A stretch of 64,000 nt of DNA from JBMNQH01 sp050944035 (lineage in GTDB: Bacteria > Bacillota > Clostridia > Oscillospirales > Oscillospiraceae): assembly GCA_050944035.1 (NCBI GenBank), contig JBMNQH010000005.1:1-64000 (forward strand). The letters run 5' to 3'. Position 1 is the first letter of the stretch. Every line of letters begins with the position of its first letter. The translations under genes were made by a program, and so were the position numbers. The notes under the pieces were generated by a model that saw only the letters and a list, made by a program, of their open reading frames with translations, was not told the DNA's origin and searched no databases. Shown here piece by piece: positions 42,428-51,633 of this stretch.

Positions 42428-43888
42428 TCAGTCTTGCGAATTCTGGTGCCGGGACAGGCGTTTTTGATAGTGCATACGTAGATTAAGAAGAAAACCGATG
42501 GAACCTGCGGCGGCAATCACCAACAGCAATTTTATGCCCTCCCATACAGTCTGAAGGAAGGAGAGGTCTGCACCATGCCACTGAACAAAAAACAGGACCA
42601 CAAACAACAACAGAATGCCGCTGCTGACGCCAAGAAAGATGGAAATCGTATAGAGTGCTTTTTGTGCTTTTTCCATCGCAGGATCAGGTGCAAGGGAGGA
42701 AGTGGGTTGAAAATACGTTAAGATTTTTTTCTTCTGCTGTGGACTGGTACACTCTTCCAGCAAAACAGGCAGTGCCCCTTCTCCAAGCATAGCAGCGCAG
42801 GCGTCGGCCAGTTTTTTTCCGGTGGGTGTACCGACTTCAAGTGCATAGAGAAACAGCATACAGACTTCTCCCGTGGTTTTGCAGCGCGCGGCCAGCCAGT
42901 CGAGCGGCAGTTCAGCCGGTGCTTTAGACAGAGCATTGTCCGGCATACCGCCGTTTTGCCACTGCATAAAGGCCTGAATGTACAGGGTGAAAGTGGGACC
43001 GTCTGGCCAGGCATCTCCGCCTAATAAACGGTCGATGATCGCAAAGTCCTCCTCGGTGTGGCATGCACAAATGCGCTTGGCTGCGTTGATCACGCGATTG
43101 TTTCCATCAGAATATACAACGCCGATTCTGGGAGCGTAAAGCATCCACTGTGATGCTGGCGCACCGTCAAACTTGGATTCCCGGAACTGTATGAGCGTCT
43201 GCTCTGTGCAGCAGACCATACGCAGGCCAAGCAGTTCCGAGGTGGCGCGGCAGCCGGTATGAAATCCGCAGAAGATGCGCAGAGAGGCGGGAAGTTTTGA
43301 CAGGCAGTGGATGATGGTTTGTGTGTGCTGATCGAAAGTTCCGCTGTCGGCCACAATCAGCATTCCCTGCATCTGGGTCTGAGAATCACAGACCACAGCC
43401 TGTAAAAACAGATCCTGTAAAGTACCGAGATCCTGATGGAGTGGGGCCGGATCTTTACTAGGGAGAATTGCCCGAACCATCAGCTCGGCCGGACCATAAC
43501 TGCAAGCCTCGAACTTTGCACCCGCGGGGAAATTCGTGATATGGGGAAGATAGAACAGATGTTTCATTGCGGCTTCATCCGCAAATAATGCCATTGCATC
43601 TGCAGTGTCAAACAGATAGGTATGAAACACAGCCGAGGGACGGGAGTCAATTGCGTTGCCATTCGGCATGGTTGTGATGAATGTGAGAGAAAACCAGTCC
43701 GAGGTCAGCGGGAGAAAGCGGACTTCATGCTGTGGTTCTGTTGCAGTGGGGTCGATCTCGTAGTGGCACATTCTTTCCAATTGCCGGACCAGATTTTCTG
43801 AGATCTCCGGACTATGCCCTGCCGTTGCCCAGATGCTGGATTTTCCATCGTCAGAGTTGCATTTTGCATAGAGATGTTCGTAAATCAT
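42428..43888 (-). CDS. GAP1-like protein with two C-terminal membrane helices
   Basis: The 486-residue protein begins MIYEHLYAKCNSDDGKSSIW and contains GHSPEISENLVRQLERMC, then SDWFSLTFITTMPN and AVFHTYLF, a pattern like the GAP1-N family predicted to act beside double-GTPases. Two membrane helices lie at the end (about residues 425-475). It overlaps the GTPase gene by four bases, so they are probably a regulator/GTPase pair. The GAP label is a family prediction, not measured. GAGGAGG precedes the start. Confidence 0.6.
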   Translation of the reverse strand: MIYEHLYAKCNSDDGKSSIWATAGHSPEISENLVRQLERMCHYEIDPTATEPQHEVRFLPLTSDWFSLTFITTMPNGNAIDSRPSAVFHTYLFDTADAMALFADEAAMKHLFYLPHITNFPAGAKFEACSYGPAELMVRAILPSKDPAPLHQDLGTLQDLFLQAVVCDSQTQMQGMLIVADSGTFDQHTQTIIHCLSKLPASLRIFCGFHTGCRATSELLGLRMVCCTEQTLIQFRESKFDGAPASQWMLYAPRIGVVYSDGNNRVINAAKRICACHTEEDFAIIDRLLGGDAWPDGPTFTLYIQAFMQWQNGGMPDNALSKAPAELPLDWLAARCKTTGEVCMLFLYALEVGTPTGKKLADACAAMLGEGALPVLLEECTSPQQKKKILTYFQPTSSLAPDPAMEKAQKALYTISIFLGVSSGILLLFVVLFFVQWHGADLSFLQTVWEGIKLLLVIAAAGSIGFLLNLRMHYQKRLSRHQNSQD

Positions 43889-45018
43889 TTGGATTCCTCC
43901 TCAGGGAAGCGATATAGACCCAGAGAGTACAAAATCCAGATCAGCGGGTCATATACGCAGCGCTGTTTGCTGTAGTCGAAGGTTTTTTCGTCGATCTCCA
44001 CGCCATTGGAGAGAATGAAATACCCGATATCGCCTTTGCGGTCCTCCTCGGACAGAATGCCGAGGTTCAACATATGGTGCAGTTTGCAGATGATATGGCG
44101 GTTGAGACTCATACGCAGTGCAAAATGCTGTAACGTTTCGTTGGTGGGCGGCTGCTGAAAGCACAGGCTGCTTTCGTTCAACACAGGGATTGAATTTCCG
44201 CTGCCGTCCTCATAAAACAGGCTGGGGTCCTGCCGCTTGACACGGCGGAGCAGTTTGTCAGACTTTGCAAAGGAAATGGCAATACGCAAACGGTCGGTTG
44301 TGACCGAGGAGTCAATCAGATCCTTTGCAAAGGCAAGATTCCCAATGGGTTCGGAGAGAGAACCGTCGAGTACATAGTGGATGGCGTCGCAACAATGTAG
44401 ATACGGCAGATCCTCCTCTGTTGCGGCAGATTCCTGCATAAAATATTCGCCGGAGAGATCAACCATACGGAGAATACAGCGCACACGGCCGTGGCCGTCC
44501 AATACTTCAAAGTCCCGGATATCCAGCATGTTTTTCTGTGTGGTATCCATGCGGACAGAGGAGAGGTTGACAGACTTATCATCCATAGGCCGCAACGTAT
44601 TCTTCATATAGCGCGCAAGAGAAGTTGCGTAGGTTGCCGACCGCATCCAGTGGGTTTTACCGGCAGTGGTGGCACCGGCCATGCCGATCACATAACATTT
44701 ATGCTGGCCAACCCAGGGGGACAGGTAAGTCACCTGCGATTTTTCGTACCAACAGTATGGACAAATGCGGTTGTTCAGCGTGATATCAGGTGAATTCCTG
44801 CCGGAATCCTGATAACGAATGGTGATCTTTTTTGGAATTGCACTTTCCCGGTCACAAGAGCGCAAAAGAATATGTGCCGAATTAGATGTGCTGTCTGTTG
44901 TTACGGTGTGATCTTTGGGATGGTAGCGGAGTGCAAGACTTCTGTTGTGGTCGTAGAATAAGATTTCCTCTGTAATCTCGCCGCAGGTTGCACAGAGTGA
45001 TTTTCCACGTGGAATCAT
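43885..45018 (-). CDS. Zinc-ribbon P-loop GTPase (double-GTPase/TRAFAC-like)
   Basis: The 377-residue protein has a zinc ribbon split between CATCGE (Cys 9, 12) and CPYCWYE (Cys 86, 89), a P-loop GATTAGKT (115-122), a Walker B/switch MVDLSGEYF, and a likely base-recognition SFAKSDKL. This matches GTPases found with GAP1-like proteins in predicted conflict systems. The start at 45018 (MIPRGKSL) has GGTGG upstream; ATG 45030 is in frame but lacks a spaced ribosome site. Confidence 0.7.
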   Translation of the reverse strand: MIPRGKSLCATCGEITEEILFYDHNRSLALRYHPKDHTVTTDSTSNSAHILLRSCDRESAIPKKITIRYQDSGRNSPDITLNNRICPYCWYEKSQVTYLSPWVGQHKCYVIGMAGATTAGKTHWMRSATYATSLARYMKNTLRPMDDKSVNLSSVRMDTTQKNMLDIRDFEVLDGHGRVRCILRMVDLSGEYFMQESAATEEDLPYLHCCDAIHYVLDGSLSEPIGNLAFAKDLIDSSVTTDRLRIAISFAKSDKLLRRVKRQDPSLFYEDGSGNSIPVLNESSLCFQQPPTNETLQHFALRMSLNRHIICKLHHMLNLGILSEEDRKGDIGYFILSNGVEIDEKTFDYSKQRCVYDPLIWILYSLGLYRFPEEESK

Positions 45019-45063
45019 CGTTTCCACCATCCTTTCTTTCTATCCATTTGTTGTTTCATTGGA

Positions 45064-45792
45064 TCAGACCTCCAGCCGCATGACATAGACAAGCGGTTGC
45101 TTATCCTCGGTTCCGCGCAGCATAACGGGCTCTTTCTCCGTCAATGCCTGAATTCTTTCATTGCCGAGATAAATCACGGGTTCTTCACCTTGCAGACAGA
45201 GACGGAAATCGCAATTGTTGAATTGTACCTGTAGGCCTTCCTTTTGCAGTGCGGCGCTGATGTTCCATTCGACGGTATCTCGCAGATCACAAATCTCATC
45301 GATGGTGACAGGTGCGACAGGGGTCGAGATCACGCGAACCAGAATCTGATTGTGCCGGATCTTTTCCAAGAGGGTGTCCTTTCCATGTTTGGGTTCTTCC
45401 AGTTTTTCGAAGTTGTCGCGCAGGTTGGTGACAACGTTTCGAACCCGAAGTGTACCACGTAGATGCCGGATCAGTAACTGCAGAGCGATCCAGACCAGAA
45501 TACCTGGGATGCCGAGAAAGGTGCGAAGTGCGGGATAAAACGGCAGACCCCAGAACAAATATAACAGACCCATCAGCCAGCTTTTTGGGCCGGTCGCCCC
45601 ACCCTGGGGCAAAAAGAAGTTCTGAATGCTTTCACGAATGCCGGAAAAGGAGGCGGCAAGCGAAGCGTTGCCAAGTCCTTCGGAAATCAGGAGACAGACA
45701 CAGCGAATCAAAATGAAAATCATGAGGATTCTGCTGAGTTTGCACAACCAGAGAATCAGTTTTTTGCGAAAATTTTGCTCTTGTTCAAACAT
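45064..45792 (-). CDS. Membrane protein of the operon, unknown
   Basis: The 242-residue protein has three hydrophobic helices in its first half (about residues 12-35, 65-85, 95-110) and a soluble second half (VRVISTPVAPVTIDEICDLR ...). No family was recognised. It lies between the GTPase and the big kinase genes with short gaps, so it is likely part of the same complex. Confidence 0.7.
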   Translation of the reverse strand: MFEQEQNFRKKLILWLCKLSRILMIFILIRCVCLLISEGLGNASLAASFSGIRESIQNFFLPQGGATGPKSWLMGLLYLFWGLPFYPALRTFLGIPGILVWIALQLLIRHLRGTLRVRNVVTNLRDNFEKLEEPKHGKDTLLEKIRHNQILVRVISTPVAPVTIDEICDLRDTVEWNISAALQKEGLQVQFNNCDFRLCLQGEEPVIYLGNERIQALTEKEPVMLRGTEDKQPLVYVMRLEV

Positions 45793-45806
45793 AATAACAG
45801 ACCTCG

Positions 45807-48695
45807 TTATCGAATCACTTTGCCGCCGATGACCAGTTCAAAGCGGTCGGCAGAGCTTGGCGCGGATTCCGGGAAGGGTTTGGGAGCACCGGGCGTATGT
45901 TTATCAAACGGACGGGTGAAACCATCCGATTCCGATTCCAGTTTTGCCTCTGGCAGGGTACAAAAGACCCGGTTTTGCTCGCGTAGCGGTTCCACATCGA
46001 CATGTAGCTCTCTCAGAAGATCGCCAAGCAAATCGCGCCAATTTTCCATGGTTGTGGCCGCTGTGCTCTCGTCAAGCAGGCGGGCATAGATACCGCTGGT
46101 TTGCCAGCCGTTTGGAATACAGCCATAGGCAATCCGGAAACAGTCGTTGACCAGACAGGAAAAGCTGCTGTTGTCACGGATGACAGCGGTTTCAAATTCA
46201 CTGTCCAGTACCCTGCGGCGCGCCTCGGAGAAATCGATCAGATACACGCGCAGGGTTTCATCCAGCTCAGGGAAGGAGTCAGAGACAAGGGCGTTATCCA
46301 GTACCAGATCGTTGTGTGCAATGCCATAGGTGTGGAGCTGTGCAACCACATCGGCGAGAATATACAGTATCTGAAGCAGAGACTTGGTCCAAAAGAGGGA
46401 GGGTTGACGGTGCTCAATAGGAAGCGCCTGCAGTCGGCTGCGCAGCCGCTGGCAGATTGTTTTCAATGTTTGGGTACCCGCGCAATACTGCATAATCAGA
46501 TAACGATTTTCCCCGTCCGCAATCAGACAGTTGGCTGTGGGAATACGGGCACTTTGCAGACCCTGTAGCAAAGTTTTTTCTGTCTCAAACTTTTGCTGTA
46601 CCTTGTGAATGGTTTCCATGACCGTGGGATCATCACTATCAATCTCCAGCAGATGCGTTCTGGAACTGCGGTGCAGGGAGAGGGAACGGGGATACAATTC
46701 CTTCAGCATAACCTCAGTGCCGGGACGGTCCTCCTCGTGGGAGAGGTAGGCGATGCTGTTGCTGCCGTTGGCAGTTGTCAAGCGGCGGTCAATGACAAAG
46801 GTGCGATAGGCCTGCCCGCTGATTTTGGCGATGTTCTTGAAAAAAGCCGTTTCTTCATAGATCTCACGGATCCGGCTACCCTGAATGAAGCAGTCACGGG
46901 GATCGATTTCTTCCTCTTCCGGTGGCGTCCACCCGTCTTTGGGCGGAATTTCCTCGAACTGCGGGATGCAGTGCATGGGAATGTAGTAGACAGTTGGCCG
47001 ATCCTCGCGGTTGATGATGTCAAATCCGCTGCCGGGATCCGGTTCCTGTGGTGTGTGACAGTAAAATGGCACGTCGCCGTAGTTGGCGCGCAGCGTTTTA
47101 ATTTCCGAGGTCAGACGCAGCTGGCGATCCTGAAGCGCAAAATAGTCGGTAAAAATGTGGACACGATCCAGATTGGGAATCAGATCCGTGTTTTGATTGA
47201 TCCAGCTGATGCCGTCACAGACATTATCCTCCGGTTCCAGTCCACCGTCCCGGTATTCAATCTGACACAGGCGTTCCCGCAATTGCGTGTCATTGGTGAT
47301 CTGGAGCGTACCGCTGGATTTATCACCCAGCGGACGGGGTGCTGCCGTATCGTCGCCCTCGTCTGCATAATAGACCACTGCATAGCACTGGACAGCTTCT
47401 CCGCGATCCAAGCGATCCTGTTCCATCGCCCGAGTGACAGCGCGGTATAACGGGCCATACAATGGTTCTTCTGATCTGCCGTACAGCTGCATACTGTAGC
47501 TGCCGTTGATGAGATAGACGCTGGCCGCTGGGGTGGATTCTGGGCAGTCCTCTTCCAACGCCTCACCCCAGTCGAAGAAATCATCCATATCTTCTTCGGT
47601 GTCATAATCCACCTCGTTTTCTTGCAGATCGTCCAAAATGGATTCCAGTGTTCCAAGCAGAGTAGGGATTGAGAAGAATTTTGTCCGACGTTCCGGATCA
47701 TATTCCACCAACTGTTCGGCGATGCGGCGGATGCTGTTGGGCGTATCAACATCCCAGCACCATTCGGAGTCCCGCAGCGGCTCAAACAGCCAGGCGCTTC
47801 CGGTGGGACGGATTTGGGAGAGTTCCAAAAAGGCGTTTCGAAGCGTTTCGCGCCGGTTTGCCTTGGTGTCCAGACATTCCGCACTTTTGCAGCGGATCCA
47901 GGCCTGAATGGGATTTTCATTGGAGAACAACTGGATCAACAGCGTGCCGAGCGCATAGAGATCCGAGGCGACAGTCAGAGTGTTGAGCCCGTCAACGATT
48001 TCAGGCGGCGTACTGTTGATGCTCAAAATGACAGAGGAGATGGTTGTTTTCAGCGTATAGGATCCTTCGATCAGAATTGTGGCAAAATCACTGAGACGGA
48101 TCTGCCATCCGGTTGGTGTTCGCTGCATGAGTGCGTTTTCTGCCTTAATGTCCAGGTGTGCGTTGACTTTGGGGAGACCAGTGCGTTCGGCCTGACCGTA
48201 TAGCAGCTCCTGTTCTCCACAGCAGATCTGATAAAAGAGATCGAGACGATCCCGAATGCTGCTTTTTCTCCGATATCTCTGAAGCCAGTCGCGCAGATTG
48301 CAGTCCATTTCCTGTTCCAACAGCATACACCAGTTATCCGGACTGGTGATTTTTGCGGTTGTAACGTAGTTCCAGCCGTCATCGTCGACGGCGACCAGTT
48401 CCCGCAAATGATCTCTGCGGAAGTGGAACAGTTCATTGTAGTCCCGATACGCCGGATTGCGCTGGTTGTCAGGCTTGAGATTTACGCCTTTGAGCGTATA
48501 GCGCATACCGGGCACCAGTGTCGTACCGTTGCGTTGAATGGTGACCGGCTCCGCACCCAGAAATTTGACGCCGTACACATATTTTGGGTAGGGTGCCGCC
48601 ATACCGCGTGCTTTCATGTAGTCATAGCAGATTTCAAACGACAGCAGATGGCCTTCCACGGTTATCTGAATCGTGTTGCCGGAGAATCGTTCCAT
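45807..48695 (-). CDS. Kinase-vWA-kinase fusion protein (962 aa)
   Basis: The N-terminal kinase-like domain (about 1-340) has HLDIKAEN (180-187), DFA (203-205) and DLYALG, but no clear Gly-rich loop. A vWA-like domain follows (about 391-560) with VYLINGSYSMQ, where the MIDAS aspartate is replaced by Asn. The C-terminal kinase (about 600-900) is complete: VMLKELYP (Lys665), helix-C Glu, HND (794-796), Asn801 and DFS (821-823). vWA, kinase and PP2C together recall the triads of stress/conflict systems. No membrane helix is seen. GGGGGGAGG precedes the start. Confidence 0.72.
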   Translation of the reverse strand: MERFSGNTIQITVEGHLLSFEICYDYMKARGMAAPYPKYVYGVKFLGAEPVTIQRNGTTLVPGMRYTLKGVNLKPDNQRNPAYRDYNELFHFRRDHLRELVAVDDDGWNYVTTAKITSPDNWCMLLEQEMDCNLRDWLQRYRRKSSIRDRLDLFYQICCGEQELLYGQAERTGLPKVNAHLDIKAENALMQRTPTGWQIRLSDFATILIEGSYTLKTTISSVILSINSTPPEIVDGLNTLTVASDLYALGTLLIQLFSNENPIQAWIRCKSAECLDTKANRRETLRNAFLELSQIRPTGSAWLFEPLRDSEWCWDVDTPNSIRRIAEQLVEYDPERRTKFFSIPTLLGTLESILDDLQENEVDYDTEEDMDDFFDWGEALEEDCPESTPAASVYLINGSYSMQLYGRSEEPLYGPLYRAVTRAMEQDRLDRGEAVQCYAVVYYADEGDDTAAPRPLGDKSSGTLQITNDTQLRERLCQIEYRDGGLEPEDNVCDGISWINQNTDLIPNLDRVHIFTDYFALQDRQLRLTSEIKTLRANYGDVPFYCHTPQEPDPGSGFDIINREDRPTVYYIPMHCIPQFEEIPPKDGWTPPEEEEIDPRDCFIQGSRIREIYEETAFFKNIAKISGQAYRTFVIDRRLTTANGSNSIAYLSHEEDRPGTEVMLKELYPRSLSLHRSSRTHLLEIDSDDPTVMETIHKVQQKFETEKTLLQGLQSARIPTANCLIADGENRYLIMQYCAGTQTLKTICQRLRSRLQALPIEHRQPSLFWTKSLLQILYILADVVAQLHTYGIAHNDLVLDNALVSDSFPELDETLRVYLIDFSEARRRVLDSEFETAVIRDNSSFSCLVNDCFRIAYGCIPNGWQTSGIYARLLDESTAATTMENWRDLLGDLLRELHVDVEPLREQNRVFCTLPEAKLESESDGFTRPFDKHTPGAPKPFPESAPSSADRFELVIGGKVIR

Positions 48696-48727
48696 TTCCT
48701 GTTCCTCCCCCCTGGTAGGATTGCTGA

Positions 48728-49534
48728 TTATGCGCCGAACTGGACGGCGATCAAGGTGAGATTATCGTTCTCATGTTTTTCAACCGCGGCCTTTTTGCGG
48801 AGTGTAACCGTCAGATTTTGCATATCCAGTGCCGAATCTACGGTATCAATCAATTCCTGGCGCGTGAAATGCGCAAGTCCACCGTCCGAACCCAGCAGAA
48901 GAATGTCGCCCTGACAGAGTTTTTCCGAGAAAAAGGGGATATTCTGTACATTACCACCACCAATAAACTGACGGAGCACATGGCTGCTGCCAACGCGTGT
49001 CTGCCGTGCAAATTCTGCTTCATCCGGCCAACCGTCCGGCATACCGAAACCGGCGTTGTTCTGCTGCTCATAAAGACGTAGTACATCTGCAGTCCCGTCA
49101 CCGGACTGATGACGGATCAGGCAAATCGGACTATCGCCGGTGTTTGCGCAGTACAGCATACCGCCGACCACCACTGCAAGGCTGGCTGTAGTGCCAAAAC
49201 CAGAGCCGCGCGCGTGCAGGTTCTGATCGGAAAGCGTGAGTACACCGGCCAACGCGTTATGCATCGCTTTTTCCGAAACCGGCTCTGCCTGATAATGAAG
49301 TTCTGCAAGGGTGGGAATCAAAACCTTGCTGATGCTCTGCTCTGCGAACCGGCTGGAGACACGGCCGGCTTCGCGGTTATATTGATTGTTGCCGCCCATA
49401 CCATCGAATACCGCGAACAGCGCTGTGGTATCCGCTGCTTCTCCAACACGGTCCAGAATCACGCTCATCGCGCGGTCATCGTTGGAAGCTCTGCCATTTT
49501 GAATGGAGAGACTGGCCTGGTCAAGTATCTTCAT
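48728..49534 (-). CDS. PP2C-family protein phosphatase
   Basis: The 268-residue protein has the PP2C motifs NDDRA (18-22), FDGMGG (43-48), GFGTTAS, NTGDSPICLI and HENDNLTLI. It should dephosphorylate Ser/Thr residues set by the kinases in the operon. All metal-binding Asp positions seen are present. Spacing of 26-32 bases to both neighbours supports one transcript. Confidence 0.9.
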   Translation of the reverse strand: MKILDQASLSIQNGRASNDDRAMSVILDRVGEAADTTALFAVFDGMGGNNQYNREAGRVSSRFAEQSISKVLIPTLAELHYQAEPVSEKAMHNALAGVLTLSDQNLHARGSGFGTTASLAVVVGGMLYCANTGDSPICLIRHQSGDGTADVLRLYEQQNNAGFGMPDGWPDEAEFARQTRVGSSHVLRQFIGGGNVQNIPFFSEKLCQGDILLLGSDGGLAHFTRQELIDTVDSALDMQNLTVTLRKKAAVEKHENDNLTLIAVQFGA

Positions 49535-49560
49535 AATAAATCCTGCTTTCTGCGGGGAAA

Positions 49561-50448
49561 TTAACGGGTTTCAGAGTCTCCGCCGTCTTTGGGACGACTG
49601 CTGAAATCATCGTCATCATCATTGAAAATGTCACGAATACTGGAAAACTTCTGTTTCAGACTGTCAATAAAATCTGTTTGTTTGGGGATTGCGGACTGTA
49701 CAGAGGCAAAGCGTTTTGCAGTGGCCTTGGTGGGTGTCCGGGTCAAAAGTTCCGAGAGATAGGGACGGAGCGCGGGCAAAAGACAGCAGCAACGGATGAT
49801 CTTTTCTGGGAAATTGCGCTGGTGGCTGAGCATTTTGTTGAGATGCGGCCAGTCGGTGGAACCTGCCACCAGTTCCATATAGAGAACACCAATGGAAAAA
49901 ACATCTGCTGCGGAGGCGTCTGGTGTCCAGTTTGCCGGCACCTCAGAATGGTCGGCGAACCAAGCTTCGGATTTCCAGGCCTCCGGTGCAATTTCCATGG
50001 GGGCGCAGGAGAGCTCATAGTTGTGCCCGGCCGGACAGACCGGCAGGATCAGAACGCGGTTTTCCGCTGTATCATAAAAAATGGTATCCGGTGTCAAACA
50101 CTGATAGGCGATTTCCCGACCGTTGGTCAACGCCTTAATCAGCGCGGCAATTATGACATCTGCCTCTTCGTAAGGCATTGGCCCCCGCGTTTGGATAAAG
50201 CTTCGAAGAGAAGCTGCATGGGGTTTATCAAAGCAGAAAATACACTCTCCACCGGGATTGGTTTGACAGTCCAGAAATTTCAATGTATAGGCTTCGTTTT
50301 CGTGGTGGTGCTCCTGAAAATAGCCGATGAGCCAGTCGCGCATCTTTTCATCACAGTTTTTTACAACATAGGCGATCATTTCTGTTCCCCAGTTGTTGGT
50401 ATATAATTTGATTTCATTTCCATAAAATCTTCCATAAAACGTATCCAT
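49561..50448 (-). CDS. Pseudokinase (kinase C-lobe-like protein)
   Basis: The 295-residue protein keeps a kinase-like second half: APMEIAPEAWKSE resembles the APE region and ADVFSIGVLYMELVAG the helix-F motif. However, the catalytic loop reads YQCLTPDTIF in place of HRDxKxxN, and no DFG is present (LILPVCPAG). It is therefore probably inactive and could be a scaffold or allosteric partner of the fusion kinase. The C-terminus is acidic (FNDDDDDFSSRPKDGGDSET). Confidence 0.6.
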   Translation of the reverse strand: MDTFYGRFYGNEIKLYTNNWGTEMIAYVVKNCDEKMRDWLIGYFQEHHHENEAYTLKFLDCQTNPGGECIFCFDKPHAASLRSFIQTRGPMPYEEADVIIAALIKALTNGREIAYQCLTPDTIFYDTAENRVLILPVCPAGHNYELSCAPMEIAPEAWKSEAWFADHSEVPANWTPDASAADVFSIGVLYMELVAGSTDWPHLNKMLSHQRNFPEKIIRCCCLLPALRPYLSELLTRTPTKATAKRFASVQSAIPKQTDFIDSLKQKFSSIRDIFNDDDDDFSSRPKDGGDSETR

Positions 50449-50533
50449 CGTTGGAATTGCACTCCTTTCTCAGGGCTGTAGACAGAATAGCACGGAGGCC
50501 GCGACTTTGTCGCGGTTATCTTTGCGAACACTT

Positions 50534-51595
50534 TTATTGTTCTTTGTCATTCTCCATTGCACATCGGAGATATTCAAGATCCAGATCTTCATAGGAGCGG
50601 GGGTAGAGAATGGGGCAGCCTGCTTCAATCAGCATCCGTTGCAGAGTCTCATAGCCGGCACCCATGACAAGTGCATAATGAATCAGCGCTTCCCGATTGC
50701 GGGGCGTCAGAACGGTGGTGGCTTTGTCCTCTTTCAGAAACAGATCCAGTTTGGCGGCATCGTCTCCCCATTCATTTTCCAACTCCAATACAATGCGCTG
50801 ATTGGCCGAAATCTCTTTCGGGCTGGAAACGCCGAAATAGCCGCAGCAGAGTGCACTGCGGCGACGGAAAGCGTCAACTCGTTTGACCAGCTTCAGATCT
50901 TCGCGTAAAAGCTTTAGCTGCTGTCCAATCTTTTTGTGAATCTGTGGAGCGGGATAGCTGCGTCCCTGCTTGAGCGGGGCACAGCCGCAGTATTTTAAAA
51001 CATTCTCTGCAAAGGAGAGATCCTGGAAGAGTTCCGGGTGTTCGCGCTTCCAGGAAAACAGGTGTTGAAGAACCAGATTGCGGCGCGTATCCTCCAGACT
51101 CTGGTTGCGGTACAGTCCGGCGACCCGTGCGACCATCAACGTGTGCTGGACTTCGGTGATGTCTGCATTCCATGGACGGGTGTAAGATGATGCGGTGCGG
51201 GTCCAGGTTTCTTCGATATCGCCGTCACTTTGTTCCAGATTCAAAACCATACAGGAGAGACAGTCTGGGTCATCCTCTGCAATGTTCTGTGTTACCAGCA
51301 GAAGTGAAAGAATGGTATTGCGCGGCAGCGTGCGTTGGCCGCGCATGGCATCCGGAAAATAGGAGGCAGGAATGCCGACCAGGCTGGCAGCTTCTTTGTG
51401 TTTGGGATTGACCTTGTCGACCAGATCGGTGACCATGTCCCAACGTGTCAGACGTTGGAAGCTGTTTTTCTGTCCATCCGGAGTGCAGAGTAAGATGCGA
51501 TCGGGTCGGCAGCTTACAAATGCACTGCTTTCCATTGCGCTGAGTAGGCTGCGCGTTTCTTCTCCCATAATGGCCTGTATGTTAATTTCATCCAT
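50534..51595 (-). CDS. Unknown helical protein with an HTH-like segment
   Basis: The 353-residue protein is helical with no membrane segment. A segment EAASLVGIPASYFPDAMRGQ is compatible with an XRE-like helix-turn-helix, and a tetratricopeptide-like layout may follow. No named family was recognised. It lies between the Hsp70 gene and the pseudokinase gene and may be a regulator of the operon or a client-binding partner. Confidence 0.55.
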   Translation of the reverse strand: MDEINIQAIMGEETRSLLSAMESSAFVSCRPDRILLCTPDGQKNSFQRLTRWDMVTDLVDKVNPKHKEAASLVGIPASYFPDAMRGQRTLPRNTILSLLLVTQNIAEDDPDCLSCMVLNLEQSDGDIEETWTRTASSYTRPWNADITEVQHTLMVARVAGLYRNQSLEDTRRNLVLQHLFSWKREHPELFQDLSFAENVLKYCGCAPLKQGRSYPAPQIHKKIGQQLKLLREDLKLVKRVDAFRRRSALCCGYFGVSSPKEISANQRIVLELENEWGDDAAKLDLFLKEDKATTVLTPRNREALIHYALVMGAGYETLQRMLIEAGCPILYPRSYEDLDLEYLRCAMENDKEQ

Positions 51596-51633
51596 ATTCT
51601 TTCTCTCCTCTCATTCCCGGTTGTGCAACCGAA

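Noticed and set aside
46593..47450. 285-residue open frame on the plus strand
   Set aside because: Antisense to the kinase-vWA-kinase gene.
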